A stretch of 64,000 nt of DNA from Desulfotignum sp. (GTDB lineage Bacteria > Desulfobacterota > Desulfobacteria > Desulfobacterales > Desulfobacteraceae), in assembly GCA_011390635.1 (NCBI GenBank), contig JAABSA010000004.1, forward strand, positions 1-64,000. The letters are read 5' to 3'. Of the stretch, positions 26,561 through 35,738 are shown piece by piece (the stretch's first letter is position 1; every line of letters begins with the position of its first letter). The notes beneath the pieces were generated by a model that saw only the letters and a list, made by a program, of their open reading frames with translations, did no database searches and was not told the origin of the DNA. A program made the position numbers and the translations under genes.

Positions 26561-27330
26561 GCCATGGGTTCAATGGACAGTACCAGAGCGGTTTCATTCA
26601 TGACCTGCCATTTCACATCCACATCAAAAAGACGGATCCCGTAGGTTTTATATCGGATTTTATCGTAATTTTTAGGCAAAGATGCAGAAAAACCGCTTTG
26701 GTAACCGGGTCTTGGGTCATTTTGCAGCACTTGGGTAATGATGGCTGCCAGATCGGGGATCTGATCGGCCATTTGCCGGGACTGTTCCCGTGCCGCGGCA
26801 GAAAAAACAACCCGGAGCCCGGGAGAAGGGCGTTCTGCTGCAAAGCCGCCTGTTGCATCTGTAATGGTGTCTGCCCAGGGCACATAGGGCTTGATATCCA
26901 GTATGGGGGTGCCATCCAGGATGTCTACCCCTGACAGGTGAAGGACCGGTCCCTGGCCGGTATGTTCCACAGTTTCAAGTTTTACGGCTGAGATACCTAT
27001 GGAATTGGGCCGGAACGGGGATCTGGAAGCAAATACCCCCACTTTTTTATTGCCCCCCAGCCGGGGCGGCCGGACCATGGGAGACCATGTATTGCCCATG
27101 GCCCGGTGAAAAACAAATACCAGCCATACATGGGAAAAGCCTTCCAAATGCCGCACTGCATCTGTGTCGGAAAATCGCGGATGAAAGACCAGGCGGCCTG
27201 TTGCGGCCGCTGCCAGATTCATTTGCCGGGGGATGCCGAATTTTTCCGCAAAACAAGTATGCAGGGTGGCTATGGGGATGAATGTGTACGCCAACGCAGA
27301 TGGTTCCCGTGGTTTTTTATTGCCCGTCAC
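26539..27330 (-). CDS. trmO: tRNA (N6-threonylcarbamoyladenosine-37) N6-methyltransferase, TrmO/TsaA family
   Basis: This 263-residue protein of the TrmO (YaeB/VirR/TsaA) family uses SAM to methylate t6A37 in certain tRNAs. The diagnostic RSPFRPNSIGIS motif is near residues 103-114, with HVWLVFVFHRA and VDILDGTPILDIKPYVPW in the expected places. The C-terminal segment (GYQSGFSASLPKNYDKIRYKT) is that of longer bacterial members. The GTG start overlaps the stop of the transporter gene before it (GTGA), so the two are translationally coupled, although no functional link is obvious. Confidence 0.9.
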   Translation of the reverse strand: MTGNKKPREPSALAYTFIPIATLHTCFAEKFGIPRQMNLAAAATGRLVFHPRFSDTDAVRHLEGFSHVWLVFVFHRAMGNTWSPMVRPPRLGGNKKVGVFASRSPFRPNSIGISAVKLETVEHTGQGPVLHLSGVDILDGTPILDIKPYVPWADTITDATGGFAAERPSPGLRVVFSAAAREQSRQMADQIPDLAAIITQVLQNDPRPGYQSGFSASLPKNYDKIRYKTYGIRLFDVDVKWQVMNETALVLSIEPMASPGFEP

Positions 27331-27761
27331 CGCATGGCCAGCCAGATTCCAAAAAGTATCACAAGCATGCCTGTCACCCGGGACAGCGTGATCTGCCTGA
27401 TGTCCGCCCCGAACAGCCCGAACTGGTCAATCAGGGCTGCTGCCATAAACTGGGCCGCCACCAGAATGGTGAATGCCGGTACCAGCCCCAGGCGGGGCAC
27501 ACTGTAACCGATGGCAGCGATGAGCACCAGCCCCATGGGACCGGATAACAGCGTATACCAGGGAATCTGGGACAAGCCTGATAAATTTCCGCCCCGCAGC
27601 AGAATCATGATGATGCCGATGATAAACCCGCCGCCGCCATAGGTCACAAATACGCTTTCAAGGGTTCCCACATGCCTGTCAATGCTCCCCATCAGCTGGC
27701 CCTGCACAGCCACGGCAATTCCCCCCACTGCTGCAATGATTACCAGGTATATGAAACTCAC
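27327..27761 (-). CDS. DMT-superfamily YdcZ-type (DUF606) membrane protein
   Basis: This protein of about 144 residues has four to five hydrophobic helices and matches the small YdcZ/DUF606 family, putative transporters that form half of a DMT-like pore. Typical features are the N-terminal VGGIAVAVQGQLMGSIDRHVG and the later PLGLVPAFTILVAAQFMAAALIDQFG region. The GTG at 27761 was chosen because AAGGAG lies upstream and the hydrophobic N-terminus begins there; the longer frame to 27833 adds a polar leader. Substrate unknown. Confidence 0.8.
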   Translation of the reverse strand: MSFIYLVIIAAVGGIAVAVQGQLMGSIDRHVGTLESVFVTYGGGGFIIGIIMILLRGGNLSGLSQIPWYTLLSGPMGLVLIAAIGYSVPRLGLVPAFTILVAAQFMAAALIDQFGLFGADIRQITLSRVTGMLVILFGIWLAMR

Positions 27762-28065
27762 CGTACCTTTCTCCTTTTGATAACAACATGATGATAAAAA
27801 ATGTGCCTTGTCTGCAAATCTGGTTTCTTTCACTGTTATGCTATTGGCGCCTGTTGGTTCGGGTATTTACTAAAAAAACGGTATAAAAGCAAGCAGGAGA
27901 AATGAGCCATTCAGGGTCATGGCCACCCGTCACGGCTCTTTTCAAACAGGCTGATGGTTATGGATTCATGCAGGTTTTTCTTTTCATATGAGGTTCCATG
28001 GGGTATTTTACACCCACCATGGTCGAATAACCAAAGGCATGATCGGGTAACCAAAGGAGACGGCA

Positions 28066-28899
28066 ATGAGGGTTTTATTCATTTTGGTGACAGCAGCTCT
28101 TGTTTTTCTGGTGGGACTGTATTTTTTTTCACGCAAACTATTGTATTTTCCTGTGTCCATAACGCCGGAACGGCTGGCAGACATCAACGCAAGAATACCG
28201 GAGGTAGAGGAAATACAGATCTTGGTGGAAAAAAAGGTTATTCTTCACGGCTGGTTATTACAAAAAGATCTGGCCGGCCTGCCCACTATATTTTATTTCG
28301 GGGGCAATGCAGAAGAGGTATCATTGAACCTGGAGGACTATGCGGCAAACGTATCCGCCAACTTGGTTCTGGTCAATTACAGGGGGTATGGTCTGAGCAC
28401 AGGGTCAACTGCTGAATACCATCTCAAATCAGATGCCCTGGCCATCTATGACCATCTGGCAGACCGGTTTGACCTTGATCCGGTCCGATGCGCGGCCTGG
28501 GGCAGAAGCCTGGGATCTTCCATTGCTGCACACCTGGTCCTGGAACGGGGCCTTGGCAGGCTGATCCTCACCTGTCCCTTTGACAGCATCCAGGATGTGG
28601 CTGCCGCTTATTATCCTTCCTGGCTGGTGAATCTGGTACTGCAGGACCGGCACCGCACCATTGATTTTGCACCCCGGATCACATCTCCCACCCTGGTTCT
28701 GGCGGCCGCGGATGATGAAGTGATTCCTTTCCGGCATACCCAGAAACTGTATGACAGCCTGACCTGTCCCAAACAACTGGTTCCCATAGCCGGGGCGGGC
28801 CATAATACCATTTCCGCTTTTGCGGCGTATTTTGATGCGGTGAATGTGTTTTTACAAAAAGATCCGGAAAAACATATGCCCTTAGGGTTGCCGGAGTAA
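28066..28899 (+). CDS. Alpha/beta hydrolase, membrane-anchored
   Basis: This 277-residue hydrolase resembles the YfhR/ABHD13-like group. Residues 1-24 form an N-terminal membrane anchor or uncleaved signal (LVTAALVFLVGLYFF). The oxyanion region is near YFGGNAEE, the nucleophile elbow is GRSLGS, the acid is in AAADDEVIP and the histidine in AGAGHNT, giving a complete Ser-Asp-His triad. Substrate and side of the membrane are not evident. AAAGGAG precedes the ATG. It is a single gene. Confidence 0.85.
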   Translation: MRVLFILVTAALVFLVGLYFFSRKLLYFPVSITPERLADINARIPEVEEIQILVEKKVILHGWLLQKDLAGLPTIFYFGGNAEEVSLNLEDYAANVSANLVLVNYRGYGLSTGSTAEYHLKSDALAIYDHLADRFDLDPVRCAAWGRSLGSSIAAHLVLERGLGRLILTCPFDSIQDVAAAYYPSWLVNLVLQDRHRTIDFAPRITSPTLVLAAADDEVIPFRHTQKLYDSLTCPKQLVPIAGAGHNTISAFAAYFDAVNVFLQKDPEKHMPLGLPE

Positions 28900-29169
28900 C
28901 CAACAGCATCCCCTCCACATCAGAAAACAGCAGAATCAATCGGTTCGATATCCGGTATGCTCGCAAGACCGGTATCACCAAAAGGATTTACACCTATGTT
29001 TATATATGATAGCAAATACCCTGTGTCGGGAAAAAGTTTTTGACATCCAGGTATATTCTTATATAATCAGATAATAGTGTTGAATCTCATGCTGGTATGT
29101 TTTGCTATCTGCCATTCGTTTTGTGCTCCCGCGTTTTATTTTTTTTCATGCATTTTAAAGGAGGGTATC

Positions 29170-29379
29170 ATGAGCGAAAGTGTCTACAAAATCATCGATC
29201 TTGTTGGATCCAGCACCACATCCTGGGAAGATGCAGCCAACAAAGCCATTGCAAAAGCATCCGGTTCTTTGCGGGATCTGCGGATCGCTGAAGTCCAGAA
29301 ACTGGATGTGAAAATTGAAGAGGGCAAACCCGCACAGTTTCGTACCAACATCAGGTTATCCTTTAAATATCAGGATTAA
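29170..29379 (+). CDS. Dodecin, flavin-binding protein
   Basis: This 69-residue protein matches dodecin over its whole length, with KIIDLVGSSTTSWEDAANKA followed by the strand-rich ASGSLRDLRIAEVQKLDVKI and a C-terminal FRTNIRLSFKY. Dodecins assemble as dodecamers that store riboflavin, FMN or CoA-type ligands; the tryptophan in TTSWEDA would stack on the flavin ring. AAAGGAGGG precedes the ATG. It is a single gene between the hydrolase and the LysE exporter. Confidence 0.95.
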   Translation: MSESVYKIIDLVGSSTTSWEDAANKAIAKASGSLRDLRIAEVQKLDVKIEEGKPAQFRTNIRLSFKYQD

Positions 29380-29522
29380 CCAAAGGTAAAATCAGTGTCA
29401 TGTCCGGATCTGGCCGCTGCCCGAGACCACAAATTTGGTGGTGGTCAGTTCCGGGATGCCCATGGTGGCGGCCTGTGACCGGCCCATGGTAAAATTGATA
29501 ATTTGGGATATACAATCGACAG

Positions 29523-30140
29523 ATGATACAATTTTTAACCATGGGTCTGGTACTGGGGCTGTCCGCAGGGCTTGCACCAGGGCCTTTGCTGACCCTGGTG
29601 GTGTCTGAAACCCTGCGGTGTAATGTGGGGGCAGGTATCCGGGTGGCACTGGCACCCTTGATCAGTGATCTGCCAATTATTTTCGTGTCAGTGGGCATCT
29701 TGTCCACCATGTCGGATTTCAAGGCGGTACTGGGAGGGATTTCCCTTGTGGGGGGAGGGGTGGTGTTTCGCATGGGCTTCAAGGGGCTCATGACCAGGGC
29801 CCTGGTTATAGACCCGGAAGTCTCCACAAAAAATGCCCTGGTAAAAGGTGTTCTGGTCAATGTGCTAAGCCCCCACCCCTATCTGTTCTGGATATCAGTG
29901 GGAGCCCCGGTGTTCCACCGGGCCATGGCGGTGCATATGGCCGCAGCTGCGGCATTTGTTGCCAGTTTTTATCTGCTTTTGGTGGGATCCAAAGTGGGCC
30001 TGGCCCTGGTGGTAGGCCGGTCCAGAGCGGTTATCAAAGGGCGGGCCTATGTGTATACCATGCGGGGGCTGGGTCTGGCCCTGTGTATTCTGGCCCTTGT
30101 CCTGGTAAAAGACGGGCTGACCCTTCTGGGTATTTTATAG
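29523..30140 (+). CDS. LysE-family exporter
   Basis: This 205-residue inner-membrane protein has about six hydrophobic segments and the LysE/RhtB family N-terminus LGLSAGLAPGPLLTLVVSETLR. LysE-type carriers export amino acids or related solutes; the substrate is not predictable. The ribosome site is weak. It converges with the psp genes, ending one base before the stop of the PspC gene. Confidence 0.85.
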   Translation: MIQFLTMGLVLGLSAGLAPGPLLTLVVSETLRCNVGAGIRVALAPLISDLPIIFVSVGILSTMSDFKAVLGGISLVGGGVVFRMGFKGLMTRALVIDPEVSTKNALVKGVLVNVLSPHPYLFWISVGAPVFHRAMAVHMAAAAAFVASFYLLLVGSKVGLALVVGRSRAVIKGRAYVYTMRGLGLALCILALVLVKDGLTLLGIL

Positions 30141-30141
30141 A

Positions 30142-30579
30142 TTACAGATCAAAATCCCGGGAAGTGACGGTATGTTCCATACGCTGGATCCGCTGGTCGA
30201 TATTTTCAAATTTGCGTTTGATGCGCTGGAGGGCTGATTCCCGGGAGGTGGTATAGGACTGATAAAACTCCTGGTCTCTTTCATTCTGGAACGGAACCAC
30301 CGGAGCGGGTTTTAAAATCAGTCCGGCGACGATATACAACACCCCCACCGGCCAGAATCCGGTGAACAAGAAAATCAGAAAGGTGATCATCCGCACCCAG
30401 AACACACTCAAATTGAAATGTTCGGCCAGCCCCCGGCACACCCCCATGAGGATGCCTTTTCTGGACCGGTAGATGCGGTGGTCTCCGGCAATATCATCCA
30501 GCCGGTCCCGGAATCTGCTGTATTGGTTTCTGCAACCGGCATACCCGGATTTTTGTTTGCGCTTGTAATGGTATCTCAT
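30142..30579 (-). CDS. pspC: PspC-domain protein of the phage-shock (envelope stress) system
   Basis: This 145-residue protein carries a PspC domain (about 38-95: RIYRSRKGILMGVCRGLAEH followed by a hydrophobic segment to LILKP). A charged C-terminal tail (about 105-145, SALQRIKRKFENIDQRIQ) is likely to form a coiled coil. In known systems PspB and PspC sense membrane damage and draw PspA off PspF. It is the last gene of pspA-pspB-pspC, 4 bases after the PspB-like gene. Confidence 0.9.
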   Translation of the reverse strand: MRYHYKRKQKSGYAGCRNQYSRFRDRLDDIAGDHRIYRSRKGILMGVCRGLAEHFNLSVFWVRMITFLIFLFTGFWPVGVLYIVAGLILKPAPVVPFQNERDQEFYQSYTTSRESALQRIKRKFENIDQRIQRMEHTVTSRDFDL

Positions 30580-30583
30580 TATG

Positions 30584-30832
30584 TTAACGGTCCTTTCTTT
30601 GGCGTTCGATCAGGATGGTTTCCAATGCTTCCACCCGCTCTTCCATTTTTGACAACCCATGGTATATGTCCTGGATCATCTGTGTTTCTTCATCATGTAC
30701 CTTGCGGTCTTTTTTGCTGATGCCGCCGGTTTTAGCGGCCCGGATGATACCGATGACAATGAGCCCGACGGTAGCCAGAAACAGGATGAATCCTCCCATG
30801 GCGATTCCGATGATTGTCGCACCATGCATCAT
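30584..30832 (-). CDS. pspB: PspB-like membrane protein
   Basis: This 82-residue protein has an N-terminal transmembrane helix (about 6-31, IIGIAMGGFILFLATVGLIV) and a C-terminal coiled coil (about 50-80, QDIYHGLSKMEERVEALETI), the same plan as E. coli PspB. Its place between pspA and pspC supports the call more than sequence identity does. It probably acts with PspC as stress sensor. Confidence 0.78.
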   Translation of the reverse strand: MMHGATIIGIAMGGFILFLATVGLIVIGIIRAAKTGGISKKDRKVHDEETQMIQDIYHGLSKMEERVEALETILIERQRKDR

Positions 30833-30859
30833 AAACTGCCTCCCTCTGATGTGGATAAT

Positions 30860-31543
30860 TTACAGCGTACTTGTATCATCTTTTTGTGCTGTTTGGGAGG
30901 ATTTTAAATTCCGCAGCTGACGTTCAATGTCATCATCCGCACTGAGTTCTTCAAAAGCCTCTTCCAGATTGGTTTTCCGGCCGTAGTTCACCAGATCTGC
31001 TTCCGCTTCCATCCGTTCGATATTCGATTCCATTTCCTCAAATTTGTTCATGACTTCGGCGGAATCCACGCGCCGGATTTCCTGGTGCGCCTTTTTTTTG
31101 CGCTGGGCCCGGATGTGGCGCTGGACCAGCATGCGTTGTTTTTCCCTGGCGGATTTCAGCTTGTTTTCCAGTTCCTGGATATCATCTTTGTATTGTTCCA
31201 CAATGGCGCCAAGTTCATCGAGTTCCTGTTCCACTGCCTCACACCGCTGGGCAAACCGCCGTTTTTCCAGCAACGCCTGCCGTGCCAGATCATCTCTGCC
31301 CCTGGACACAGCCAGACCGGCCTTGTTGTCCCAGAAGGCTTCCCTGTCCCGGGTGTCATCCAGTAGCCGGGACACCTTTTTCTGGTTGGCAATGGTGCCG
31401 GCGCAGGAGGATTTAAGCTCCACCAGGGTGTCCTCCATTTCCCGGATCATCAGTTTGATGAGTTTTTCCGGATCTTCCGCCCGGTCCAGCATGGCGTTGA
31501 TATTGGCAGATACAATGTCTCTGAATCGTGTAAAAATTCCCAT
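30860..31543 (-). CDS. pspA: Phage shock protein A (PspA/IM30 family)
   Basis: This 227-residue protein is almost wholly coiled coil. It begins with the amphipathic membrane-binding helix GIFTRFRDIVSANINAMLDR followed by AEDPEKLIKLMIREMEDTLVE, the PspA signature. PspA oligomers stabilise damaged inner membrane and, when unoccupied, inhibit PspF. AAGGAG precedes the ATG at a good distance. It is the first gene of the psp operon, transcribed from a sigma-54 promoter divergent from pspF. Confidence 0.96.
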   Translation of the reverse strand: MGIFTRFRDIVSANINAMLDRAEDPEKLIKLMIREMEDTLVELKSSCAGTIANQKKVSRLLDDTRDREAFWDNKAGLAVSRGRDDLARQALLEKRRFAQRCEAVEQELDELGAIVEQYKDDIQELENKLKSAREKQRMLVQRHIRAQRKKKAHQEIRRVDSAEVMNKFEEMESNIERMEAEADLVNYGRKTNLEEAFEELSADDDIERQLRNLKSSQTAQKDDTSTL

Positions 31544-31562
31544 GGTTCTTCTCCTTTTTTTT

Positions 31563-31588
31563 GGGGTCAGAAGTTACCTTCTGGCCCC
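31563..31588 (-). promoter_or_regulatory. Hairpin at the 5' end of the psp message
   Basis: The stem GGGGTCAGAAG / CTTCTGGCCCC (one bulge or mismatch) with a TTAC loop lies from about the predicted sigma-54 start site to just before the ribosome site of pspA. The message would begin with a hairpin, which commonly stabilises transcripts. Confidence 0.55.
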
Positions 31589-31594
31589 TAATAA

Positions 31595-31612
31595 AAGCAT
31601 GAAGTGTGCCAT
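31595..31612 (-). promoter_or_regulatory. Sigma-54 promoter of pspABC
   Basis: On the minus strand TGGCACACTTCATGC has GG at 31610-31609 and GC at 31598-31597 with ten bases between, matching the -24/-12 consensus. It lies about 55 bases before the pspA start, and the activator gene pspF diverges on the other side, exactly as in enterobacterial psp loci. Confidence 0.88.
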
Positions 31613-31637
31613 TGTTGAAATAAAACAGAATTTATGT

Positions 31638-31661
31638 GTTGTTTCAAGCGGTTGTAACAAC
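31638..31661. promoter_or_regulatory. Candidate PspF binding site
   Basis: GTTGTT (31638-31643) and AACAAC (31656-31661) form an inverted repeat, and the right half is itself a perfect palindrome, GTTGTAACAAC (31651-31661). It lies roughly 50-75 bases upstream of the predicted psp start and before pspF, so it could serve activation of pspA and control of pspF. Confidence 0.5.
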
Positions 31662-31761
31662 TTGCTTGGATTGACACAAGGGAAATACTGTGGTATTTAA
31701 TGCCAGTAAGTGGGTTTTTTTACCGTTTTTAGATTAATTTTACTATATTGTCAGGAAGCGT

Positions 31762-32892
31762 ATGGGTTATGCAGCATCTGATACATCCATGGACCATGTG
31801 TCCATGGATGGGGCAGTGGGGCAGTCTGAGGCATTTATTCAGTTCCAGGAACAGATTTCCCGGGTGGCCCCCATTGACCGGCCTGTGATGATTTTAGGGG
31901 AACGGGGAACCGGTAAGGAACTGGCAGCCACCCGAATTCATTTTTTATCCGGACGGTGGCAAAAACCGCTGGTTACCCTGAATTGTTCCGCATTGGCTCC
32001 CACCTTGATCGAATCTGAATTGTTCGGCTATGAAAAAGGGGCGTTTACCGGGGCAGGTGCGCGCCACAGCGGCCGGTTTGAGCAGGCATCGGACGGCACC
32101 TTGTTTCTGGATGAAATCGGCACCATTCCCATGGAGGTCCAGGAAAAAATTTTACGGGTGGTGGAATATGGGGTTTTTGAACGGGTGGGATCTTCCCGGC
32201 CGATTCGGGTGGATGTCCGCATTGTTGCCGCCACCAATGCGGATCTGCCAGCCATGACCAGGGCAGGAACCTTTAAGCGCGACCTTGTGGACCGGCTGTC
32301 TTTTGAAGTAATTTATGTGCCACCCCTGCGGTACCGCAAAGAAGATATCCTGCTGCTGGCCAATCATTTTGCCTCCCGCATGGCCTTTGAACTGGGGTGG
32401 GGACAGGTGCCTGAACTGACAACCCATGCCCAAAAAACCCTGTCAGCCTATCCATGGCCCGGCAATATTCGGGAATTGAAAAATGTGATCGAACGGGCGG
32501 TTTACAAAAGTACCACCCCCCGCATACATGATATTGTCTTTGATCCGTTTGAAAATCCCTATGATGACATCACCCATGGAGCCCAAAAAAAACCTCTTTT
32601 GCAATCGTCTGCATCAGTGTCATCAGTACCTTTGCAACCGGCATCCGGGACCGGAACCGTTTTTGCGCCACTGACCGCTTCACCGCCAAAAGAACCGCAA
32701 TCCGAAGGGTATGACCGGCAATTTACGGCAAAACTGATGACAATGCCCTTAAAAGAAGCGGTGCAGGCCCTGGAAACGCTTCGGGTGCAAAAGGCCCTGG
32801 CACAAAGCCGGTTCCATCACAAAAAAGCAGCAGCCATGCTGGGATTGTCCTATGACCAGTTCCGCGGGATTAAAAAACGCCTGGGGATATGA
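31762..32892 (+). CDS. pspF: PspF-type sigma-54 activator
   Basis: This 376-residue activator lacks a sensory domain: the AAA+ ATPase starts almost at the N-terminus, as in PspF, which is controlled by PspA binding. Walker A is GERGTGKE (46-53), the sigma-54 loop GAFTGA is at 93-98, and FLDEIGT follows. A linker rich in Ser/Pro/Ala (about 275-320) leads to a C-terminal helix-turn-helix (HHKKAAAMLGLSYDQFRGIK). It diverges from pspABC, and its stop abuts the stop of the convergent transglycosylase gene. Confidence 0.92.
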   Translation: MGYAASDTSMDHVSMDGAVGQSEAFIQFQEQISRVAPIDRPVMILGERGTGKELAATRIHFLSGRWQKPLVTLNCSALAPTLIESELFGYEKGAFTGAGARHSGRFEQASDGTLFLDEIGTIPMEVQEKILRVVEYGVFERVGSSRPIRVDVRIVAATNADLPAMTRAGTFKRDLVDRLSFEVIYVPPLRYRKEDILLLANHFASRMAFELGWGQVPELTTHAQKTLSAYPWPGNIRELKNVIERAVYKSTTPRIHDIVFDPFENPYDDITHGAQKKPLLQSSASVSSVPLQPASGTGTVFAPLTASPPKEPQSEGYDRQFTAKLMTMPLKEAVQALETLRVQKALAQSRFHHKKAAAMLGLSYDQFRGIKKRLGI

Positions 32893-34974
32893 TCACAGCA
32901 GTACATCGCCCCTTTTGCCCGCCACTACCGGGTAATTGAGTGTCTGGCCGGGATGCATGGCGCTGAAATCTGTTTTCGGGTTGTATTTTTTCAACAACCA
33001 GAAAGGAATTTCCAGCTGTTTGAGGCACAGGGACCAGATCGTATCGCCGGGTTGGATTTCATAGGTTTCTACTGCGGATACCATAAAAGAATCAAAAAAA
33101 TCTTCTTCAATTTCCCGGTGAAATTCAAACCGTTTTTCTTCAAATCTGTCTGGATCTGCAGCGGTTAAGGGAATTTTGATGGTCTGGCTGATGGAGATGG
33201 ATGTGCCAAAGGCAAGGCGGTTCAAGGACCGCATCCGGCTGGTGGGGATGTTTAGCCAGTCTGCGTAATGGCCTAAAGTTTCCTCAGCCTCCACCTGGAT
33301 TATGCCCACCCGGGCATTATTATCATCCACAATTTTTTGTATTTTCAGATTGCTGGTGTCAACCAGGGGATTTACCCGGTTGTCTGCGGTTGCCGGCAAG
33401 GCTGCCACTTCTCCTGAAACTGGTTGTGCCGGCCCGGGTGATCCAATGGCCTGAACCACAGGCAGTTGCGAGGCTGCAGGTTCCGGCAAAGAAACAGGCT
33501 GTTTTACCTGTGCGGACTTGGCAATTTTTTTGATAATTGTTTGCGGGCCGGGCTGCCGGGTGTCGGGCACTGGGTTTTCAGTAACGGTTTGATCTGCCAG
33601 AATGGCTGCAGGCGGGATATTGGGTTGTTCCCTGACCGGTATGCGCAGATTCTGGCCGATGAAGATAACCGCCTGCCGGCTAAGGCCGTTTGCCATGATC
33701 AGATCATTAAGGGAAACATTGTGGGTCCGGGCGATGGCACCGGCTGTATCGCCTTTAGCCACCACATGAAAACGGCTGGGTTTCTGTTTTGTCTGGTACA
33801 GGCCAAAAGCAATATCCCGGGCATGATGCAGGGCAATGCTGGGGGGCAGACGGATCTCAAATCCCTTTGGGATATATTTCTGGTCTTTGAACACCGGGCT
33901 TCGCAAAGAGGGATTCAAGGTGTGAAAATCCTGGATATCCATATCCACACCCCGGGTGAAAGATTGGGCGCAAAGAAAGCCTTTGGTGGTGAAGCGGGTA
34001 TAGTTCAAAGGTGTATCAAATTGCAGGTCACCAAAGTATTGCTGATAATTCTTGGCCACCTGCCGGGCTGCCACAAACTCCGGGTAAAAGTTTCTGGAGG
34101 CAAATTTAAAAGAACGGCTTGTGTAGTGTAAAAATATTTTTTCATAGGTGCCCCTGGCCTGTCTGGCCCGTTTCATGCCTGCCAGGCCATGATTGTAGGC
34201 CGTGATGGCCAAAGGCCAGGTGTTAAGTTCCGCATAGTTTCTTTTCAAAAGCCGGGCCGCGGCATCTGTGGAAATATAAGGATCGCGCCGCTGGTCCACT
34301 ACATAGCCAATTTCCATGAACTGTTTTCCGGTTCCCCGGGTAAACTGCCAGATTCCGGCGGCACCGAATTTTGAATAGGCGTTGAAATCAAAGGAAGATT
34401 CCACACAGGGAAGATACACCAGGTCTTCGGGCAGGCCATGGGATCTGAAAATGCGCCTGAATTCATCAATCACCGCCCCGGACCTTATCAGACCCGCCTT
34501 GAACTGGTCTGCAATGCCGGTCTGGCACCGGAGACGGAATGCGGCATGTTTATATTCTACAGGGTCCACATCAGGACTGAACAGGGCGGCGACTTTTTTT
34601 TCCAGACTGCCGGACGGGGTTTTACCGCCGGCCAGATCCAGTAGAACGGCTTTGTGTCTGTTGAAGGCGGCATCTTTGATGCGTTTGTTTTTCTTTGCCG
34701 CCGCAACGGTGAGGGCAGGATCCAGATCTATGACATCAAAAATCCGGTCCAGGTGAAGAGAATCATGAATCACCCCCCGGGACCGGTCATATTGGCTGAA
34801 AATTTTTATCCAGAATGCCACATTGGGTTTGATGGCTTCATAAACGGGGAAATCTTTTGGTGCGACACTACCGGGTTGTGATGTGGTTCCCGTAACAGGC
34901 AGGGCAGCGCCCAGCCACAGTATGAGAAAAAGAACCATTGTTTTACAACATTGTTTTTTTACCGGATGTGGCAT
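32893..34974 (-). CDS. LysM-containing membrane-bound lytic transglycosylase (MltD-like)
   Basis: This 693-residue exported murein enzyme has a signal peptide (hydrophobic stretch MVLFLILWLGAALPVTG). The family-1 transglycosylase domain includes ESSFDFNAYSKFGAAGIWQF, whose first Glu is the probable catalytic acid, and AITAYNHGLAG. Three LysM-type repeats follow, near residues 395-440, 555-600 and 640-685 (starting FHVVAKGDT and, for the last, YEIQPGDTIWSLC). A Pro/Gln-rich linker separates the first two. The ATG at 34974 was chosen for the AGGAGAATCC site and signal peptide; the longer frame to 35133 is unlikely. It cuts glycan strands with 1,6-anhydro-ring formation, in wall turnover or division. 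Confidence 0.9.
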   Translation of the reverse strand: MPHPVKKQCCKTMVLFLILWLGAALPVTGTTSQPGSVAPKDFPVYEAIKPNVAFWIKIFSQYDRSRGVIHDSLHLDRIFDVIDLDPALTVAAAKKNKRIKDAAFNRHKAVLLDLAGGKTPSGSLEKKVAALFSPDVDPVEYKHAAFRLRCQTGIADQFKAGLIRSGAVIDEFRRIFRSHGLPEDLVYLPCVESSFDFNAYSKFGAAGIWQFTRGTGKQFMEIGYVVDQRRDPYISTDAAARLLKRNYAELNTWPLAITAYNHGLAGMKRARQARGTYEKIFLHYTSRSFKFASRNFYPEFVAARQVAKNYQQYFGDLQFDTPLNYTRFTTKGFLCAQSFTRGVDMDIQDFHTLNPSLRSPVFKDQKYIPKGFEIRLPPSIALHHARDIAFGLYQTKQKPSRFHVVAKGDTAGAIARTHNVSLNDLIMANGLSRQAVIFIGQNLRIPVREQPNIPPAAILADQTVTENPVPDTRQPGPQTIIKKIAKSAQVKQPVSLPEPAASQLPVVQAIGSPGPAQPVSGEVAALPATADNRVNPLVDTSNLKIQKIVDDNNARVGIIQVEAEETLGHYADWLNIPTSRMRSLNRLAFGTSISISQTIKIPLTAADPDRFEEKRFEFHREIEEDFFDSFMVSAVETYEIQPGDTIWSLCLKQLEIPFWLLKKYNPKTDFSAMHPGQTLNYPVVAGKRGDVLL

Positions 34975-35203
34975 GGATTCTCCTGTAATCTGCAGGTTTG
35001 GGTAAATCATCCTGGAATCTATCACAGAAGTTTGGGATGTTAAACCATAAACAATGTTATTCTGATTATATGTTGCGCTGGTTCCTTGAAATTTACGCTT
35101 TAATTTTTTTGGAAGATAACATACAACACACATTTTATATATAAAAGCCTGTGGTTAAAAAAAAACGGGGCACACAAAAAAAAATCGGTGAGGAGACTGC
35201 TTA

Positions 35204-35686
35204 ATGACAAAGGATCATGACCGGTATAAACGACACTATCCCATCTCATGGGACCAGCTTCATCGGGATGCCAGGTCCCTAGCCCGGCGGCTTCACGACA
35301 CAAAAAAAACCTGGGAAAAAATGGTGGCAGTGACCCGGGGCGGGCTGGTGCCGGCGGCCATCATTGCCAGAGAACTGTCCATCCATCACATTGATACCGT
35401 TTGTGTCACCAGTTATGACTGGCAGCGCCAGGGAGAAACCACCATCCTCAAACAGGTGTCAGGTTCCGGCCGGGGGTGTCTGATCATCGATGATCTGGTG
35501 GATACCGGTGCCACCGCCCGGGTGGTCAGAAACATGCTGCCCCGGGCATATTTTGCAACGGTGTATGCCAAGCCTGCAGGAAAATCCCTGGTGGATGCCT
35601 ATGTCACAGAGGTGAGCCAGGACACCTGGATTCTGTTTCCCTGGGATTCAGAATCCAGATTCGTAGTGCCCATTGCCGGCCTTTAA
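35204..35686 (+). CDS. gpt: Xanthine(-guanine) phosphoribosyltransferase
   Basis: This 160-residue purine-salvage enzyme converts xanthine or guanine plus PRPP to the nucleotide. The PRPP loop is CLIIDDLVDTGATA (about 91-104), AVTRGGLVPAAIIARELSI is the N-terminal substrate region, and the C-terminal WILFPWDSE matches the E. coli Gpt type. GAGGAG precedes the ATG. It is a single gene diverging from the transglycosylase. Confidence 0.92.
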   Translation: MTKDHDRYKRHYPISWDQLHRDARSLARRLHDTKKTWEKMVAVTRGGLVPAAIIARELSIHHIDTVCVTSYDWQRQGETTILKQVSGSGRGCLIIDDLVDTGATARVVRNMLPRAYFATVYAKPAGKSLVDAYVTEVSQDTWILFPWDSESRFVVPIAGL

Positions 35687-35738
35687 CCGGCATTTTTTAC
35701 AAAAAAAATTTTCGCAAAAAATGCCGGAAAATTCCTGT

